From assembly GCF_000423225.1 (NCBI RefSeq), contig NZ_KE383992.1, forward strand, positions 2,971-66,970: 64,000 nucleotides of DNA, in the 5' to 3' direction. A model generated the notes under the pieces. It did no database searches, was not told the origin of the DNA, and saw only the letters and a list, made by a program, of their open reading frames with translations. Below are positions 36,063 to 45,538 of the stretch, in pieces. The translations under genes were made by a program, and so were the position numbers. Numbering within the stretch: the stretch's first letter is position 1; each line of letters opens with the position of its first letter. This DNA comes from Kaistia adipata DSM 17808 (GTDB taxonomy: Bacteria > Pseudomonadota > Alphaproteobacteria > Rhizobiales > Kaistiaceae).

Positions 36063-37115
36063 ATGTCCGACTTCAATCTCGCCAAGGGCGAAGCGCTGTT
36101 CGTCGCCTCGCGCGGCGTCTTCGAGCTGCACGGCCTCACCCGCTGGGTGCAGAAGGACGGCGCGTGGGAAGGCAAGACGCTGGCGCGCGCCGAGCAGCTC
36201 TCGGCGCTCTGCTGGCACCCGGCCCTGCCGGTGATCTACGGCACGTCGCGCGCGGGCATGGATGGCGAGATCCACGCCTGGCGGATCGAGGGCGATACCG
36301 CCGAGACGATCGGCGAGAAGAAGAGCGGCGGCGCCGAGCCCTGCCATCTGGTCGTCGACCCGGCCGGCCGCATGCTGATCTTCACCAACTACACGACCTC
36401 GACGCTCGGCATCCAAGGGCTCGCCACCGACGGATCCTTCGACGGCGAGATCGAGACGATCAAGCTTTCGGGCGGCGGCCCGGAGATCGAACGGCAGGAC
36501 GACGCCCACCCGCACCAGGCCTTCTTCGTCGGCGAGACGCTCTTCGTCATCGACCTCGGCGATGACAGCGTGCGCGAGTTCGCGATCGATCCGGCGAAGC
36601 GCGGCGCGGCAGCGCTGACCCAGACGCGCCTGACCAAGCTTCCCGCCGGCTGCGGCCCGCGCCATGCCGTGGTGCTGCCGGACGGACGGCTCGCGATCTC
36701 CGGCGAGCTCGGCTCCAACCTGCTCGTCGGCCATCCCGGCGCGCCGGAAGGCGCCTGGCAGGACGTGCCGAGCACGACCCGGCCTGGACCGGCCCGCACC
36801 CGCCACCGCCGCAACTATCCGGGTGACATCCAGCGCTCGGTCGACGGCCGCTTCGTCTATTTCGCCAATCGCGGCAACGACACGATCGCGACCTTCGACG
36901 TCTCCGGCGCCAAGCCGGTGCTGGTCTCGGAGCTCGATTCCACCGTGTTCTGGCCGCAGCATCTGCTCGTCCATGGCGACCACCTGCTCGTCGCCGGCTG
37001 GGATTCCTCGCGCGTCGTCGCGATGAAGCTTCAGGACGGCGTGCCCGGCGCGGCCGAGACGATCTTCGAATGCGCCGGCCCGGGCTGGCTCCTGATGCAG
37101 AACCGGCCGGCCTGA
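36063..37115 (+). CDS. Lactonase-like seven-bladed beta-propeller protein
   Basis: The 350-residue protein has repeated blade patterns typical of the 6-phosphogluconolactonase (Pgl/YbhE) family: CHLVVDPAGRMLIFTNYTTS, HPHQAFFVGETLFVIDLGDD, CGPRHAVVLPDGR, and GRFVYFANRGNDTIATF followed by PQHLLVHGDHLLVAGW. No signal peptide, so cytosolic. ATG 36063 follows GGGGGAA. It could open a sugar lactone made by one of the neighbouring Gfo/Idh oxidoreductases. It begins just after the RIME-like element, so it has its own transcription start. Confidence 0.8.
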   Translation: MSDFNLAKGEALFVASRGVFELHGLTRWVQKDGAWEGKTLARAEQLSALCWHPALPVIYGTSRAGMDGEIHAWRIEGDTAETIGEKKSGGAEPCHLVVDPAGRMLIFTNYTTSTLGIQGLATDGSFDGEIETIKLSGGGPEIERQDDAHPHQAFFVGETLFVIDLGDDSVREFAIDPAKRGAAALTQTRLTKLPAGCGPRHAVVLPDGRLAISGELGSNLLVGHPGAPEGAWQDVPSTTRPGPARTRHRRNYPGDIQRSVDGRFVYFANRGNDTIATFDVSGAKPVLVSELDSTVFWPQHLLVHGDHLLVAGWDSSRVVAMKLQDGVPGAAETIFECAGPGWLLMQNRPA

Positions 37116-37155
37116 CTAGGCCGATTTGGTCAGGCGCCATTAAGATCCTACCGCT

Positions 37156-37188
37156 ATGGTCGCGGCGCGCTGTTTGCGGCGCGACCAT
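37156..37188. repeat. Inverted repeat before the second oxidoreductase
   Basis: ATGGTCGCG (37156-37164) and CGCGACCAT (37180-37188) form a nine-pair stem with a 15-base loop, between the lactonase stop and the next start. It may be a terminator-like structure or an operator. Confidence 0.4.
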
Positions 37189-37214
37189 GAGGACGGCGCA
37201 GGGAAGCAGGCGGC

Positions 37215-38372
37215 ATGGCGACGACGACGGAAACCGGCATCGCCATCATCGGCTGCGGCTATGTCGCCGATTCCTACCGCCACTGCCTGCCGCTGCATGC
37301 GGGCCGTCTGAAGCTCACCGGCATCTATGACCGCGTCGCCGAGCGGCGCGCCGCCTTCACGGCGACCTGGGGCGACCCCGCTTATGAGAGCCTCGACGCG
37401 CTGCTCGCCGACGACCGCTGCTCGATCGTCCTGAACCTGACCGATCCCGAGAGCCACGCCGCCGTCACGGAAGCCGCGATCGCCGCCGGCAAGCATGTCT
37501 ATTCCGAGAAGCCGCTCGCGATGACGGCGACCACCGCGGCCGAACTGCGCGAGCGCGCCCGCGCGGCCGGCGTCCGCCTTGCCTCGGCGCCGTGCAATTT
37601 TCTCGGCGAGAGCATGCAGACGATCTGGGCGGCGGTGCGCGCCGGCACCATCGGCAAGGTGCTGCTCGCCTATGCCGAGATGGACGACGGCATGATCCAC
37701 CGCACCCAATACGGTTCATGGCTCAGCCGCAGCGGCAAGCCCTGGCCGGCGCGCGGCGAGTTCGAGACCGGCTGCACCTACGAGCACGCCGGCTACGCGC
37801 TCGGCCTGTTCGGGGCGATGTTCGGGCCGGCCGTGCAGGTCACCTCCTTCGCCGCGCTCATCGTGCCGGACAAGCAGACCACGCCGCCGCTCGCCCATCC
37901 GGCGCCGGATTTCTCCGTCGGCTGCATCGAATACGAGACCGGCGTCGTCGCGCGGCTGACCAATTCGATTGTCGCGCCCTATGACCACCGCATGCGGATC
38001 ATCGGCGAGACCGGCACGCTCGAGATCAAGGAGCCGTGGGACTATGCCTCGCCGGTCATCCTGCGCCGCCCGGGCGAAGGCCGGATCGCCCGCGTGATCG
38101 AGCGCCATTTCGGTGCCTTCGGCAAGCGCCTGCCGATGGCGCGGCCGGTGCCGTTCAAGGGCGGGCGCGGCAAGCCGACCATGGATTTCATGCGCGGACC
38201 GGCGGAGCTCGCCGACGCGATCGCGACCGGGCGCCGCGCGCGCCTCGACGAGGACTTCGCCGTGCATGTGACGGAGGTGACCGAAATGCTGCAACACCCC
38301 GAGCGCTTCGACCGCCCGGCCCGCGTGCAGTCCCGCTTCGCGCCGATCGAACCGATGGAGTGGGCACGATGA
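37215..38372 (+). CDS. Gfo/Idh/MocA-family oxidoreductase, polysaccharide-locus type
   Basis: The 385-residue protein has the NAD-binding start IAIIGCGYVADSYRHCL, then SIVLNLTDPESHAAV and the signature HVYSEKPLAM, with the C-terminal domain bearing CTYEHAGYALGLF. Its overlap with the following glycosyltransferase-like gene (ATGA) and the convergent glycosyltransferase beyond place it in surface sugar synthesis rather than catabolism. The sugar nucleotide it acts on is not known. Confidence 0.85.
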   Translation: MATTTETGIAIIGCGYVADSYRHCLPLHAGRLKLTGIYDRVAERRAAFTATWGDPAYESLDALLADDRCSIVLNLTDPESHAAVTEAAIAAGKHVYSEKPLAMTATTAAELRERARAAGVRLASAPCNFLGESMQTIWAAVRAGTIGKVLLAYAEMDDGMIHRTQYGSWLSRSGKPWPARGEFETGCTYEHAGYALGLFGAMFGPAVQVTSFAALIVPDKQTTPPLAHPAPDFSVGCIEYETGVVARLTNSIVAPYDHRMRIIGETGTLEIKEPWDYASPVILRRPGEGRIARVIERHFGAFGKRLPMARPVPFKGGRGKPTMDFMRGPAELADAIATGRRARLDEDFAVHVTEVTEMLQHPERFDRPARVQSRFAPIEPMEWAR

Positions 38373-39328
38373 GCCGGCCGGAACCCGAAGCCAACCTGAT
38401 CACCTGCTCGTTCCGGGGCGATCTCGACGTCTGCCGCATGCTCTGCGAGAGCATCGACCGCTTCGTGCCCGAGACGATCCCGCACAGCCTCTACGTGCCG
38501 CGCGCCGACATCCCGCTTTTCGCCGATCTCGCCTCGCCGCGCCGCACCATCGGCGCGCAGGAGGACCTGCTGCCGCGCTGGTTCATCAAGCTGCCGCTGC
38601 CGAGCCCGGAATGGCGCCGCCGGCTGCATCTCCCCCGCCGCAACATGTATGTGACGCCCTACAGCCCGCTGGTGCGCGGCTGGATCGCGCAGCAGATCAT
38701 GAAGATCGCCGCGACGGCGCGCGCCGTGTCCGAGATCACGGTCCATGTCGACAGCGACAACGCCTTCATCCGTCCGCTGACGCTCGAACATCTCACGCGC
38801 GACGGCAAGGTGCGCCTCTACCGCAATCCCGAGAGGGTCGAGCTGGAGACGCATCGCGTCTGGCAGGAGGTGGCCGGACGGCTGCTCGGCCTGCCGCCCT
38901 CGCGCTACTACGGCGCCGAGTACATCGACCAGCTCGTCGTCTGGCGTCGCTCGGTGATCCGCCGCATGACGGCGCGGATCGAGGAGATCTCGGGGCGGGA
39001 CTGGCGCGTCACCCTCGCCCGCACGCCGCATTTCGCCGAATACGTGCTCCATGGCGTCTACGCCGACCAGGTGCTGGGCCTCGAGGAGGCCGGCCTGATG
39101 GCGGAGGATTTCTCCCTCAGCCACGCGCGCTGGAGCGACGAGTTCGACGGCGCGGCGGGCGTGCAGGCCTTCATCGACGCGTTGCGCCCCGAGCATGTCG
39201 CGAGCCTGATCCAGTCGACCATGAGCACGTCGATGGCCGAGCGCCAGGCGATCTTCGAGCGGCTCGCGGCGCGCGCCGCGGCGCAGGATCAGGAAGCCGG
39301 CCGCCTGGCCCCGTCCGCCTCGCGATAG
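38369..39328 (+). CDS. DUF6492-like putative glycosyltransferase
   Basis: The 319-residue protein opens NLITCSFRGDLDVCRMLCESIDRF, has the acidic motif ITVHVDSDNAFIRPL (a DxD-like nucleotide-sugar site) and WSDEFDGAAGVQAFID near the end, as in the DUF6492 family found in polysaccharide loci. It is coupled by ATGA to the oxidoreductase upstream. Its last 40 bases overlap the last 40 of the convergent glycosyltransferase gene. Confidence 0.7.
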   Translation: MSRPEPEANLITCSFRGDLDVCRMLCESIDRFVPETIPHSLYVPRADIPLFADLASPRRTIGAQEDLLPRWFIKLPLPSPEWRRRLHLPRRNMYVTPYSPLVRGWIAQQIMKIAATARAVSEITVHVDSDNAFIRPLTLEHLTRDGKVRLYRNPERVELETHRVWQEVAGRLLGLPPSRYYGAEYIDQLVVWRRSVIRRMTARIEEISGRDWRVTLARTPHFAEYVLHGVYADQVLGLEEAGLMAEDFSLSHARWSDEFDGAAGVQAFIDALRPEHVASLIQSTMSTSMAERQAIFERLAARAAAQDQEAGRLAPSASR

Positions 39329-40326
39329 ACGGGGTAGAGCTGCGCCAGCGAGAGCTTGCCGCGCACGCCGGCCCAGCGGAACCCGAAATCGGTGAGCACG
39401 GCACCGCCCTGGCGCCGCGCCGAGGGATAGCGGAGCGCGAGCAGGCAGAGCTGGACGAGCGCCTTGGCGCGCAGCCACCAGCGCACCGCCACCGGCGCGG
39501 CGCTGTTGCGCGCCACCGCCTCGGCATAGGCCTGGCCGCCGGCATAGAAGCGGCGGCGCAGATAGGCCGGGTCGCAACGGGAGGCCGGCACGAACTCCGA
39601 GGCCCGCGCTTCCGGCAGCCAGGCGAAGCGGCGGCCGCGCATCTGCAGGCGGCAATAGAAATCGAGATCCTCGCCGCCGACATTGCCAAAATCCGGATCG
39701 AACGGCGTCGCGTCGGTCAGGGTGGTGGCGCGGCGGAGAATCGAATTGGACGTCCCGACCGTCAGCCCGCGCCCCTTGGGCGCGCCGATCGCGACGACCT
39801 CCTGGCCCGACGGGGCCTGCATGAAGCGCGAGAACAGCTGGCGGATCGCCGGCGTCACCCGCTCGGTCGTCTCGAACACGGTGTCGACATGGCCGAACAG
39901 GACGTCGTGCGGATAGGTGCGGAGCCCGTTGACGACCGCCTCGAGCCAGCCCGGCGCCAGTTCCTCGTCATCGTCGACGAAGGCGACGAAGGGCGCGTCG
40001 CTGGCGCGGATGCCGGCGTTGCGGGCCACCGAGATGTTGGGCGGATGCGCCTCGACATAGCGGATCTCGAACGGGCTCTTGGCCGCCTCGGCCGCCACGA
40101 CCGCCGCCGCCGAGCCTTCGTCGCTGTTGTCGGAGACGACCACGGAAATCCGGGTTCCCGGCGGGACCGTCTGCGCGCGGATGCTGTCGAGCACGAGCGA
40201 CAGAAGCTTCTCGCGCCGGAAGGTGCAGATCACGATGACGAGGTCGATCGGAGCCAGTTCGCCCGACGCTGCGACGGCACCCTGATATTCCGTATCCAAG
40301 ACCGCTTCGCCCCCTGTTTCGATCAT
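39289..40326 (-). CDS. Family 2 glycosyltransferase
   Basis: The 345-residue protein has the GT-A core: LVIVICTFRREKLLSLVLDS, SVVVSDNSDE, ISVARNAGIRASDAPFVAFVDDDEE (DxD-type metal site) and NVGGEDLDFYCRL (catalytic ED). It is cytosolic or membrane-associated and adds a sugar to a growing repeat unit. It lies 94 bases downstream of the polymerase/ligase gene on the same strand. The 3' end overlaps a convergent gene. Confidence 0.88.
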   Translation of the reverse strand: MIETGGEAVLDTEYQGAVAASGELAPIDLVIVICTFRREKLLSLVLDSIRAQTVPPGTRISVVVSDNSDEGSAAAVVAAEAAKSPFEIRYVEAHPPNISVARNAGIRASDAPFVAFVDDDEELAPGWLEAVVNGLRTYPHDVLFGHVDTVFETTERVTPAIRQLFSRFMQAPSGQEVVAIGAPKGRGLTVGTSNSILRRATTLTDATPFDPDFGNVGGEDLDFYCRLQMRGRRFAWLPEARASEFVPASRCDPAYLRRRFYAGGQAYAEAVARNSAAPVAVRWWLRAKALVQLCLLALRYPSARRQGGAVLTDFGFRWAGVRGKLSLAQLYPVYREADGARRPAS

Positions 40327-40420
40327 CGCGATTCTCTCTGGCCCGGTTCCCGCGCGATTTCAAGCGAGCCGGGCGGCGTTTCGCGCCCCGCCGCCGCCCC
40401 CGTCGCCACGAAGGAAAGGA

Positions 40421-41785
40421 CTAGCCGGCCGCCGCCGCGCCGCCGACCCGATGCTCCGCCCTGCCGAGCCCGCGACTGCGCGACAGGGCGAACAGGAACA
40501 GCACCGCCACGTTCGATAGCACCGCGCCGCGCATGAACAGCGACGCCTCGGTCAGGTTGTGGAAGAGATAGACCAGCAGGAACATCGTCATGAAGCCGAT
40601 CGCGGCCCGCGCCGGCACGGTGAGCGCCGTCGAGACGGTCTGCATGATGCCGGAAATCGCGCCGCCGATGACGATCAGCGTCGCGACGATCGTCGCCGGC
40701 AGGCCGATATGCAGCCAAAGCTCCAGATAGCCGTTATGCGCCTGGTTGATCGTGCCGATCTCGATGTCGCCGAGCCAGGTGCCCGGCTCCAGCCGGTTGA
40801 GCGGATCGGCCGCGAGGCCGACATCCCAGAAGGCGCCGTAGCCGTGGCCGAACCAGAAGCGCTCCTGCGCCGCCCGCAGCGCGAAGGCCCAGAGCTCGTC
40901 GCGCCCCGTGAAGGAGGAATCGCCCATCGTCGCCGTCAGGAACAGGTCGAGATCGAAATCATAGGCGGCGAAGGCCACCAGCAGCGCCGCCAGGCCGACG
41001 AGGACGAGCCCGATCATCAGCAGGATGAAGCGCGGGCCGAGCCGCTCGGCCAGCGCCATGCCGGCGATGACAACGAGCGCGAGGCCCGTCAGGCCGATCG
41101 AGGTCTTGCTCTTGGTGATGACGAGGAAGAACAGGGTCGGCAGCAGGGCGAGGAGCGCCAGGACCACCGGCCGGGCGCCGCGCGCGCCGAGCATCCACGT
41201 GGCGCCCGAGATCACGGTGATCATGGCGACGAGGCCGGCGACGTTCTTCTGCGTGTAGAGGCCGCGCACGCCGATCTCGGTGATGGCCGTGCCGGGAAAG
41301 AGAACCGTGCCGGCCAGATTGAACAGGATCACGCCGGTCAGGCCCAGGAACCACCAGGTATGGAAACGCCGGAGGTCCCGGAGGCTCGCCGCGATGCCGG
41401 CGGCGATCACGGTCAGGAAGATGAGCAGCAGCGCGCGGCGCAGCGTCAGGCCCGGATAATCCGACCACAGCAGGCTGAGGAAGCAGAACCCGGTCAGCGC
41501 CAGCAGCGGGATGTTCTTCAGCGCCATCACCAGCGCGGCGCGCCAGTGGATCGCCAGGGTCAGGACCGCCAGGCCGAATAGCCCGAGCACCATCAGCCGG
41601 TCGAGCGGATTGCCGTCGAGCCGCTCCGCAACGGAGGCCTCGGCGAAGGGACGCGTTCCGACGAAGGTATAGACCAGGAAGCCCGCCAGCAGCACGCCGT
41701 TGAGGCCGATTCCGGCAAGGAAACCCGGGCGCTCGCGAGCCGACGCGGGCAGCAGGGCAGGCATCGGGGCATCGGTCATCGTCAT
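40421..41785 (-). CDS. O-antigen ligase/polymerase (Wzy/WaaL-like) membrane protein
   Basis: The 454-residue protein has about twelve hydrophobic helices and the large periplasmic loop with GHGYGAFWDVG and INQAHNGYLELWLHIGLP, whose H-N-x-Y-L-E pattern is typical of the PF04932 ligase/polymerase family. ATG 41785 has GGAG six bases upstream and is preferred over 41854. It would join repeat units in the periplasm or ligate them to a lipid carrier. It is divergent from a GT2 gene at 41946. Confidence 0.87.
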   Translation of the reverse strand: MTMTDAPMPALLPASARERPGFLAGIGLNGVLLAGFLVYTFVGTRPFAEASVAERLDGNPLDRLMVLGLFGLAVLTLAIHWRAALVMALKNIPLLALTGFCFLSLLWSDYPGLTLRRALLLIFLTVIAAGIAASLRDLRRFHTWWFLGLTGVILFNLAGTVLFPGTAITEIGVRGLYTQKNVAGLVAMITVISGATWMLGARGARPVVLALLALLPTLFFLVITKSKTSIGLTGLALVVIAGMALAERLGPRFILLMIGLVLVGLAALLVAFAAYDFDLDLFLTATMGDSSFTGRDELWAFALRAAQERFWFGHGYGAFWDVGLAADPLNRLEPGTWLGDIEIGTINQAHNGYLELWLHIGLPATIVATLIVIGGAISGIMQTVSTALTVPARAAIGFMTMFLLVYLFHNLTEASLFMRGAVLSNVAVLFLFALSRSRGLGRAEHRVGGAAAAG

Positions 41786-41945
41786 CGGCTCCGGCGTCTG
41801 GACATCGGCGCATGGTCTCGGGGAAACCTCCGCGCCGGCTTGCCTTCCTAGCATGGAATTGTAGAATCAAAGGCTAAGCGAAACAGTCGTCCCGCGGGTA
41901 CGCATTCGGACGTCCCTGACGATCATCCACGACGGGAGACGTTCG

Positions 41946-42875
41946 GTGGCCAGCGTTTCCATCGTCATTCCGACCCTGAACCGGCCCAAGGCCCTTGCCC
42001 GCGCGCTCACCAGCGCCCGCGCCCAGACCGGCGTCGATGACCTCGACATCGAGATCCTCGTCGTCGACAATTCGGCCGATGGCAATGCGCGCGCCGGCGT
42101 CGCGGCGATCGCGGCGGCGCCCGGCCATGCGATCCATTATGTCTCCGCCCCGGTTCCCGGCGTCGCCAATGCCCGAAACGCCGGTGTCGCGGCCGCGACG
42201 GGCGACTGGATCGCCTTTCTCGACGACGACGAGGAAGCCGCTCCGGACTGGCTCGCCAGCCATGTCGCGACGGCGCGGCGGACGGGCGCGGCGGCCGTGT
42301 TCGGCCCGGTCGGCGCCGAGGCCGAGGACGACAGGCCTATCGGCCCGCTCGCGCCCTATTTCTCGCGCTCCCTCGACCTGCCGGACGGCGCGGACGTGAC
42401 GGGCCGGGCCGCCTATCTCGGCACCAACAACTCGATGTTCGAACGCGCCACCTGCCTCGCCGGCGACAGGCCCTTCGACACCAGCATGAACGAGATCGGC
42501 GGCGAGGACACGCTGCTGCTGAAGCGTCTCGTCGAGGAAGGCAAGCGCTTCGCCTGGTCGGCGCGCGGCGGCGTCACCGAATGGGTGCCCGAGCGGCGGC
42601 TCAACTGGGCCTATGTGCGCAAGCGCAAGTTCCTCTCCGGCCAGATCCGCGTTCTCACCCACTGGAAGGCGCAGCCGGTCGAATGGACCCGCATCGCCTT
42701 CTGGATGGCGGCCGGATCGATCCAGACGGTGCTGCACGGGATCGCGGCGCTCGTCCTCGCGCCGATCGACCCGGTTCGCGCCGAGGTGGCGCGGGTCAAG
42801 ATGAATGGCGGCCTCGGCAAGCTGCTCTGGCTGCGCAGCCGGCCCGCGCTCTACGGCTCGGGCCTCGTTTCGTGA
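41946..42875 (+). CDS. Family 2 glycosyltransferase
   Basis: The 309-residue protein has VSIVIPTLNRPKALARALTS, ILVVDNSADG, VANARNAGVAAATGDWIAFL followed by DDDEE, and IGGEDTLLLKRL (catalytic ED), with a C-terminal hydrophobic stretch that could hold it at the membrane. The start is GTG 41946. It overlaps the GH44-like gene by GTGA. It belongs to the same sugar-assembly group as the GT2 at 39289, with which it shares the same layout. Confidence 0.87.
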   Translation: MASVSIVIPTLNRPKALARALTSARAQTGVDDLDIEILVVDNSADGNARAGVAAIAAAPGHAIHYVSAPVPGVANARNAGVAAATGDWIAFLDDDEEAAPDWLASHVATARRTGAAAVFGPVGAEAEDDRPIGPLAPYFSRSLDLPDGADVTGRAAYLGTNNSMFERATCLAGDRPFDTSMNEIGGEDTLLLKRLVEEGKRFAWSARGGVTEWVPERRLNWAYVRKRKFLSGQIRVLTHWKAQPVEWTRIAFWMAAGSIQTVLHGIAALVLAPIDPVRAEVARVKMNGGLGKLLWLRSRPALYGSGLVS

Positions 42876-44524
42876 AGCGCCGCCCGACGCGCCGCACCGT
42901 GCTCGCCGGCGGCCTCGCGGCGGGCGGGCTCGGCATCGCGCGCCTCGGCGCCCTTCCCGCAGCCGCGCAAGCCGGCGCGAAATTCACGATCCGCGTGGCG
43001 GATGGCGGTCCCGGGCGGCCGATCAGCCCGCTGATCTACGGCTCGAACGAGATCGGCACGATGGACGGCGGCGCCCCTTCGGCGACGCTGGACCGCGCCG
43101 CCGGCGTCACGGCGCGACGCCTCGGCGGCAATCTGATGACGACCTACAACTGGGTCAACAATGCCGCCCATGCCGGCAAGGACTACCAGCAGGCGAACGG
43201 GCCGTTCCTGCTCGACGCGCTCGGCCTGCCGCGGGAGGAATGGACGAAGCCCGCCCTGCTGATCGAGACGATGCACGAGGCTTCGCTCGGCATGGGTGCG
43301 AAGAGCCTCGTCACCGTGCCGCTGGCCGGATCGGTCGCCGCCGATTTCGACGGGCCGGTGCCGCCGGAGCAGGCGGCGCCCTCTCCGCGCTTCGTGCCGA
43401 TCCGGTGGACACCGGGCGCCAAGGCCGGCGACCCGATCGTGCCGGCGGTCGCCGACATCCCGCAATTGCTCGCCCGCCTGGTCGAGACCTATGGCGGCGC
43501 CGACAGCGAGCGCGGCATCTACGCCTATGCGCTCGACAACGAGCCGGGGCTCTGGTTCGAGACGCATCCCCGCGTCGTCGCCGGCAAGCCGACCATCCGC
43601 GCCTTCATCGAACGCTCGCTGGCGGCGGCGCGGGCGATCAAGCGCGCCGACCCGGCCGCCCTCGTCTTCGGCCCGGCCAGCTGGGGCGCGACCGAGATGG
43701 CGAGCTTCCAGGATGCACCGGACTGGAACGACTACCGCCATCACGGCAGCTTCGTCGCCGCCTATCTCGACGCCTTCCGCCGGGCTTCCGAACAGGACGG
43801 CATCCGCCTGCTCGATGCGCTCGACGTGCACTGGTACCCCTACAGCAATTCCGGCGACCTGTTCCGCACCGAGGACCCGGCGCTGGCGGCGGCGCTGCTC
43901 GACGCCCCCCGCTCGCTGACCGAGCCCGGCTTCCGGGAGGACAGCTGGGTGCCGCGCGCCCTGCCGGAATTCACGGGCGGGGCTGAGCTCGGCCTGCCGC
44001 TGCTGCCGAGCCTCGAGGCGATCATCGCCGCCAACTATCCCGGCACGGCGATCGCCGTCACCGAATTCAACTATGGCGGCGCCGGCCAACTCGCCTCTGG
44101 CCTGGCGCTCGCCGACGTGCTCGGCCGGTTCGGCCGCCACGACATCGTCTTCGCCAGCCATTGGGGCAGCCTCGATGGCTGGCTCGGCCAGGCCTACCGG
44201 CTCTATCGCGACCCGGATGCGGCCGGAGCGCGCTTCGGCGAACAGGGGCACGCCGTCACGATCGAGGGCGGGCCGGCGCTCGTCGCCTATGCCGCGACCA
44301 GCGAGGGCGGCGGCCTGCAGCTGGTGGTGATCAACAAGGCGGAGCAGCCGGCGACGGTCGAACTCGCCTTCGAGAGCGCGCGCGCGCCGCTTCCCGTGGC
44401 TGCCCTCGGCTTCGACGCGGGGCACCGGCACGTCACCGCGCTCGACATCGCCGCCGAGCCGGTCGAGGGCGGCGTGCGACTGACGCTGCCGGCGCGCTCG
44501 GCCCGGCGCTACAGTTTCGCTTGA
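42872..44524 (+). CDS. Exported glycoside hydrolase, family 44-like
   Basis: The 550-residue protein begins with a twin-arginine-like signal (RRPTRRTVLAGGLAAGGLG, cut near AAQA). The mature part shows GH44 features: LIYGSNEIG, ARRLGGNLMTTYNWVNNAAH, YALDNEPGLWFETHPR (acid/base Glu), DALDVHWYPYS and AVTEFNYGG (nucleophile Glu). GH44 enzymes are beta-glucanases or xyloglucanases. It starts with GTG inside the preceding glycosyltransferase stop, so the two are made together. A periplasmic endoglycanase could trim or control the length of the polymer made here. Confidence 0.82.
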   Translation: MKRRPTRRTVLAGGLAAGGLGIARLGALPAAAQAGAKFTIRVADGGPGRPISPLIYGSNEIGTMDGGAPSATLDRAAGVTARRLGGNLMTTYNWVNNAAHAGKDYQQANGPFLLDALGLPREEWTKPALLIETMHEASLGMGAKSLVTVPLAGSVAADFDGPVPPEQAAPSPRFVPIRWTPGAKAGDPIVPAVADIPQLLARLVETYGGADSERGIYAYALDNEPGLWFETHPRVVAGKPTIRAFIERSLAAARAIKRADPAALVFGPASWGATEMASFQDAPDWNDYRHHGSFVAAYLDAFRRASEQDGIRLLDALDVHWYPYSNSGDLFRTEDPALAAALLDAPRSLTEPGFREDSWVPRALPEFTGGAELGLPLLPSLEAIIAANYPGTAIAVTEFNYGGAGQLASGLALADVLGRFGRHDIVFASHWGSLDGWLGQAYRLYRDPDAAGARFGEQGHAVTIEGGPALVAYAATSEGGGLQLVVINKAEQPATVELAFESARAPLPVAALGFDAGHRHVTALDIAAEPVEGGVRLTLPARSARRYSFA

Positions 44525-44530
44525 ACGAGA

Positions 44531-45535
44531 TCAGCGCGGCGGCTTGAAGGCGGTGCGCGAAAGCCCTTCCGCCACGCCGATGCGCGGCGCCAGGCCACGC
44601 GCCCGGATTGCCGCCGTGTCGTAGCGGACGTCGCGGCCGAAGATCGCCATCTCTGGACCGGTCGGCGCCAGCGCCGCGCGGCGGAACAGCGGCAGGCCGA
44701 GCTTGCGCGCGACCTTGGCCGGCACGGCCAGCCCCTGGCGCAGCGACAGCCGCAGGCCGCCGAGCGGGCGGAGCGGCGGCGCGCCGATCCGCGCCGCCAG
44801 CGCGGCGAAATAGTCGTTCCAGCGCGGCGTCTCAGGTCCGACCACGTTGAACACGCTGACCTGCGGCCATTCCGACGGCGCCAGCGTCAGCCAGCGCACG
44901 GCGCCAGCGACCAGCGCACCGATGTCGTCGACATGCACCAGCGCGGCGGGCCCCGCCCCGGCGGCGCCGAAATCGCCCCAGGCGCGGGCGCGGATGCGCT
45001 CGGCCAGCTTGTCGACCCAGAAGGTGCTGCCGGTGCCATAGACGATGCCGGGCCGCAGGATCAGCACGCGCCGGTCCGGCGCGGCGGGATCGCGCGCCCA
45101 GGCCCGCACGAAGGCCTCGCAGGCGATCTTGGCGTCGCCATAGGCGCCGGCCGGGCCGGGCGTCGCCACCTCCTCGTCGACGCTGCCGGTCCGGTCGCCA
45201 TAGACCGCGACCGAGCTGAAATAGACGAGGCACGGCACCCTGGCCGCGGTCATCGCCGCGAGCAGCGTGCGGCATTCGGCGACCATGGTGGCGCTGTCGC
45301 CATAGGCCGCGTGCACCACGGCGCTGGTCCCGGCCACGGCGGCCCGCGTCGCCGCCGCGTTGGCGAGATCGCAGCGCACCGCCACCGCCCCTTCGGGCAG
45401 GGAGACGGCGCTCCGCCGCATGCCGGCCCGGACCGGGAAGCCGACGGCCGCGAGATCGCGTGCCACCACCTGGCCGATGAAACCGGCGGCACCGGTGACG
45501 AGGACGGCGCGATCACGCAGGGACGGGTCGAACAT
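44531..45535 (-). CDS. NAD-dependent epimerase/dehydratase (extended SDR)
   Basis: The 334-residue protein has the Rossmann motif VLVTGAAGFIGQVVARDL, AVVHAAYGD, LVYFSSVAVYGD and the catalytic AYGDAKIACE (Tyr-x3-Lys), then RPGIVYGTGS. Such enzymes epimerise, dehydrate or reduce nucleotide sugars. It lies three bases after the flippase gene, so it is in the same operon, and converges on the GH44-like gene with six bases between stops. Confidence 0.88.
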   Translation of the reverse strand: MFDPSLRDRAVLVTGAAGFIGQVVARDLAAVGFPVRAGMRRSAVSLPEGAVAVRCDLANAAATRAAVAGTSAVVHAAYGDSATMVAECRTLLAAMTAARVPCLVYFSSVAVYGDRTGSVDEEVATPGPAGAYGDAKIACEAFVRAWARDPAAPDRRVLILRPGIVYGTGSTFWVDKLAERIRARAWGDFGAAGAGPAALVHVDDIGALVAGAVRWLTLAPSEWPQVSVFNVVGPETPRWNDYFAALAARIGAPPLRPLGGLRLSLRQGLAVPAKVARKLGLPLFRRAALAPTGPEMAIFGRDVRYDTAAIRARGLAPRIGVAEGLSRTAFKPPR

Positions 45536-45538
45536 GGG

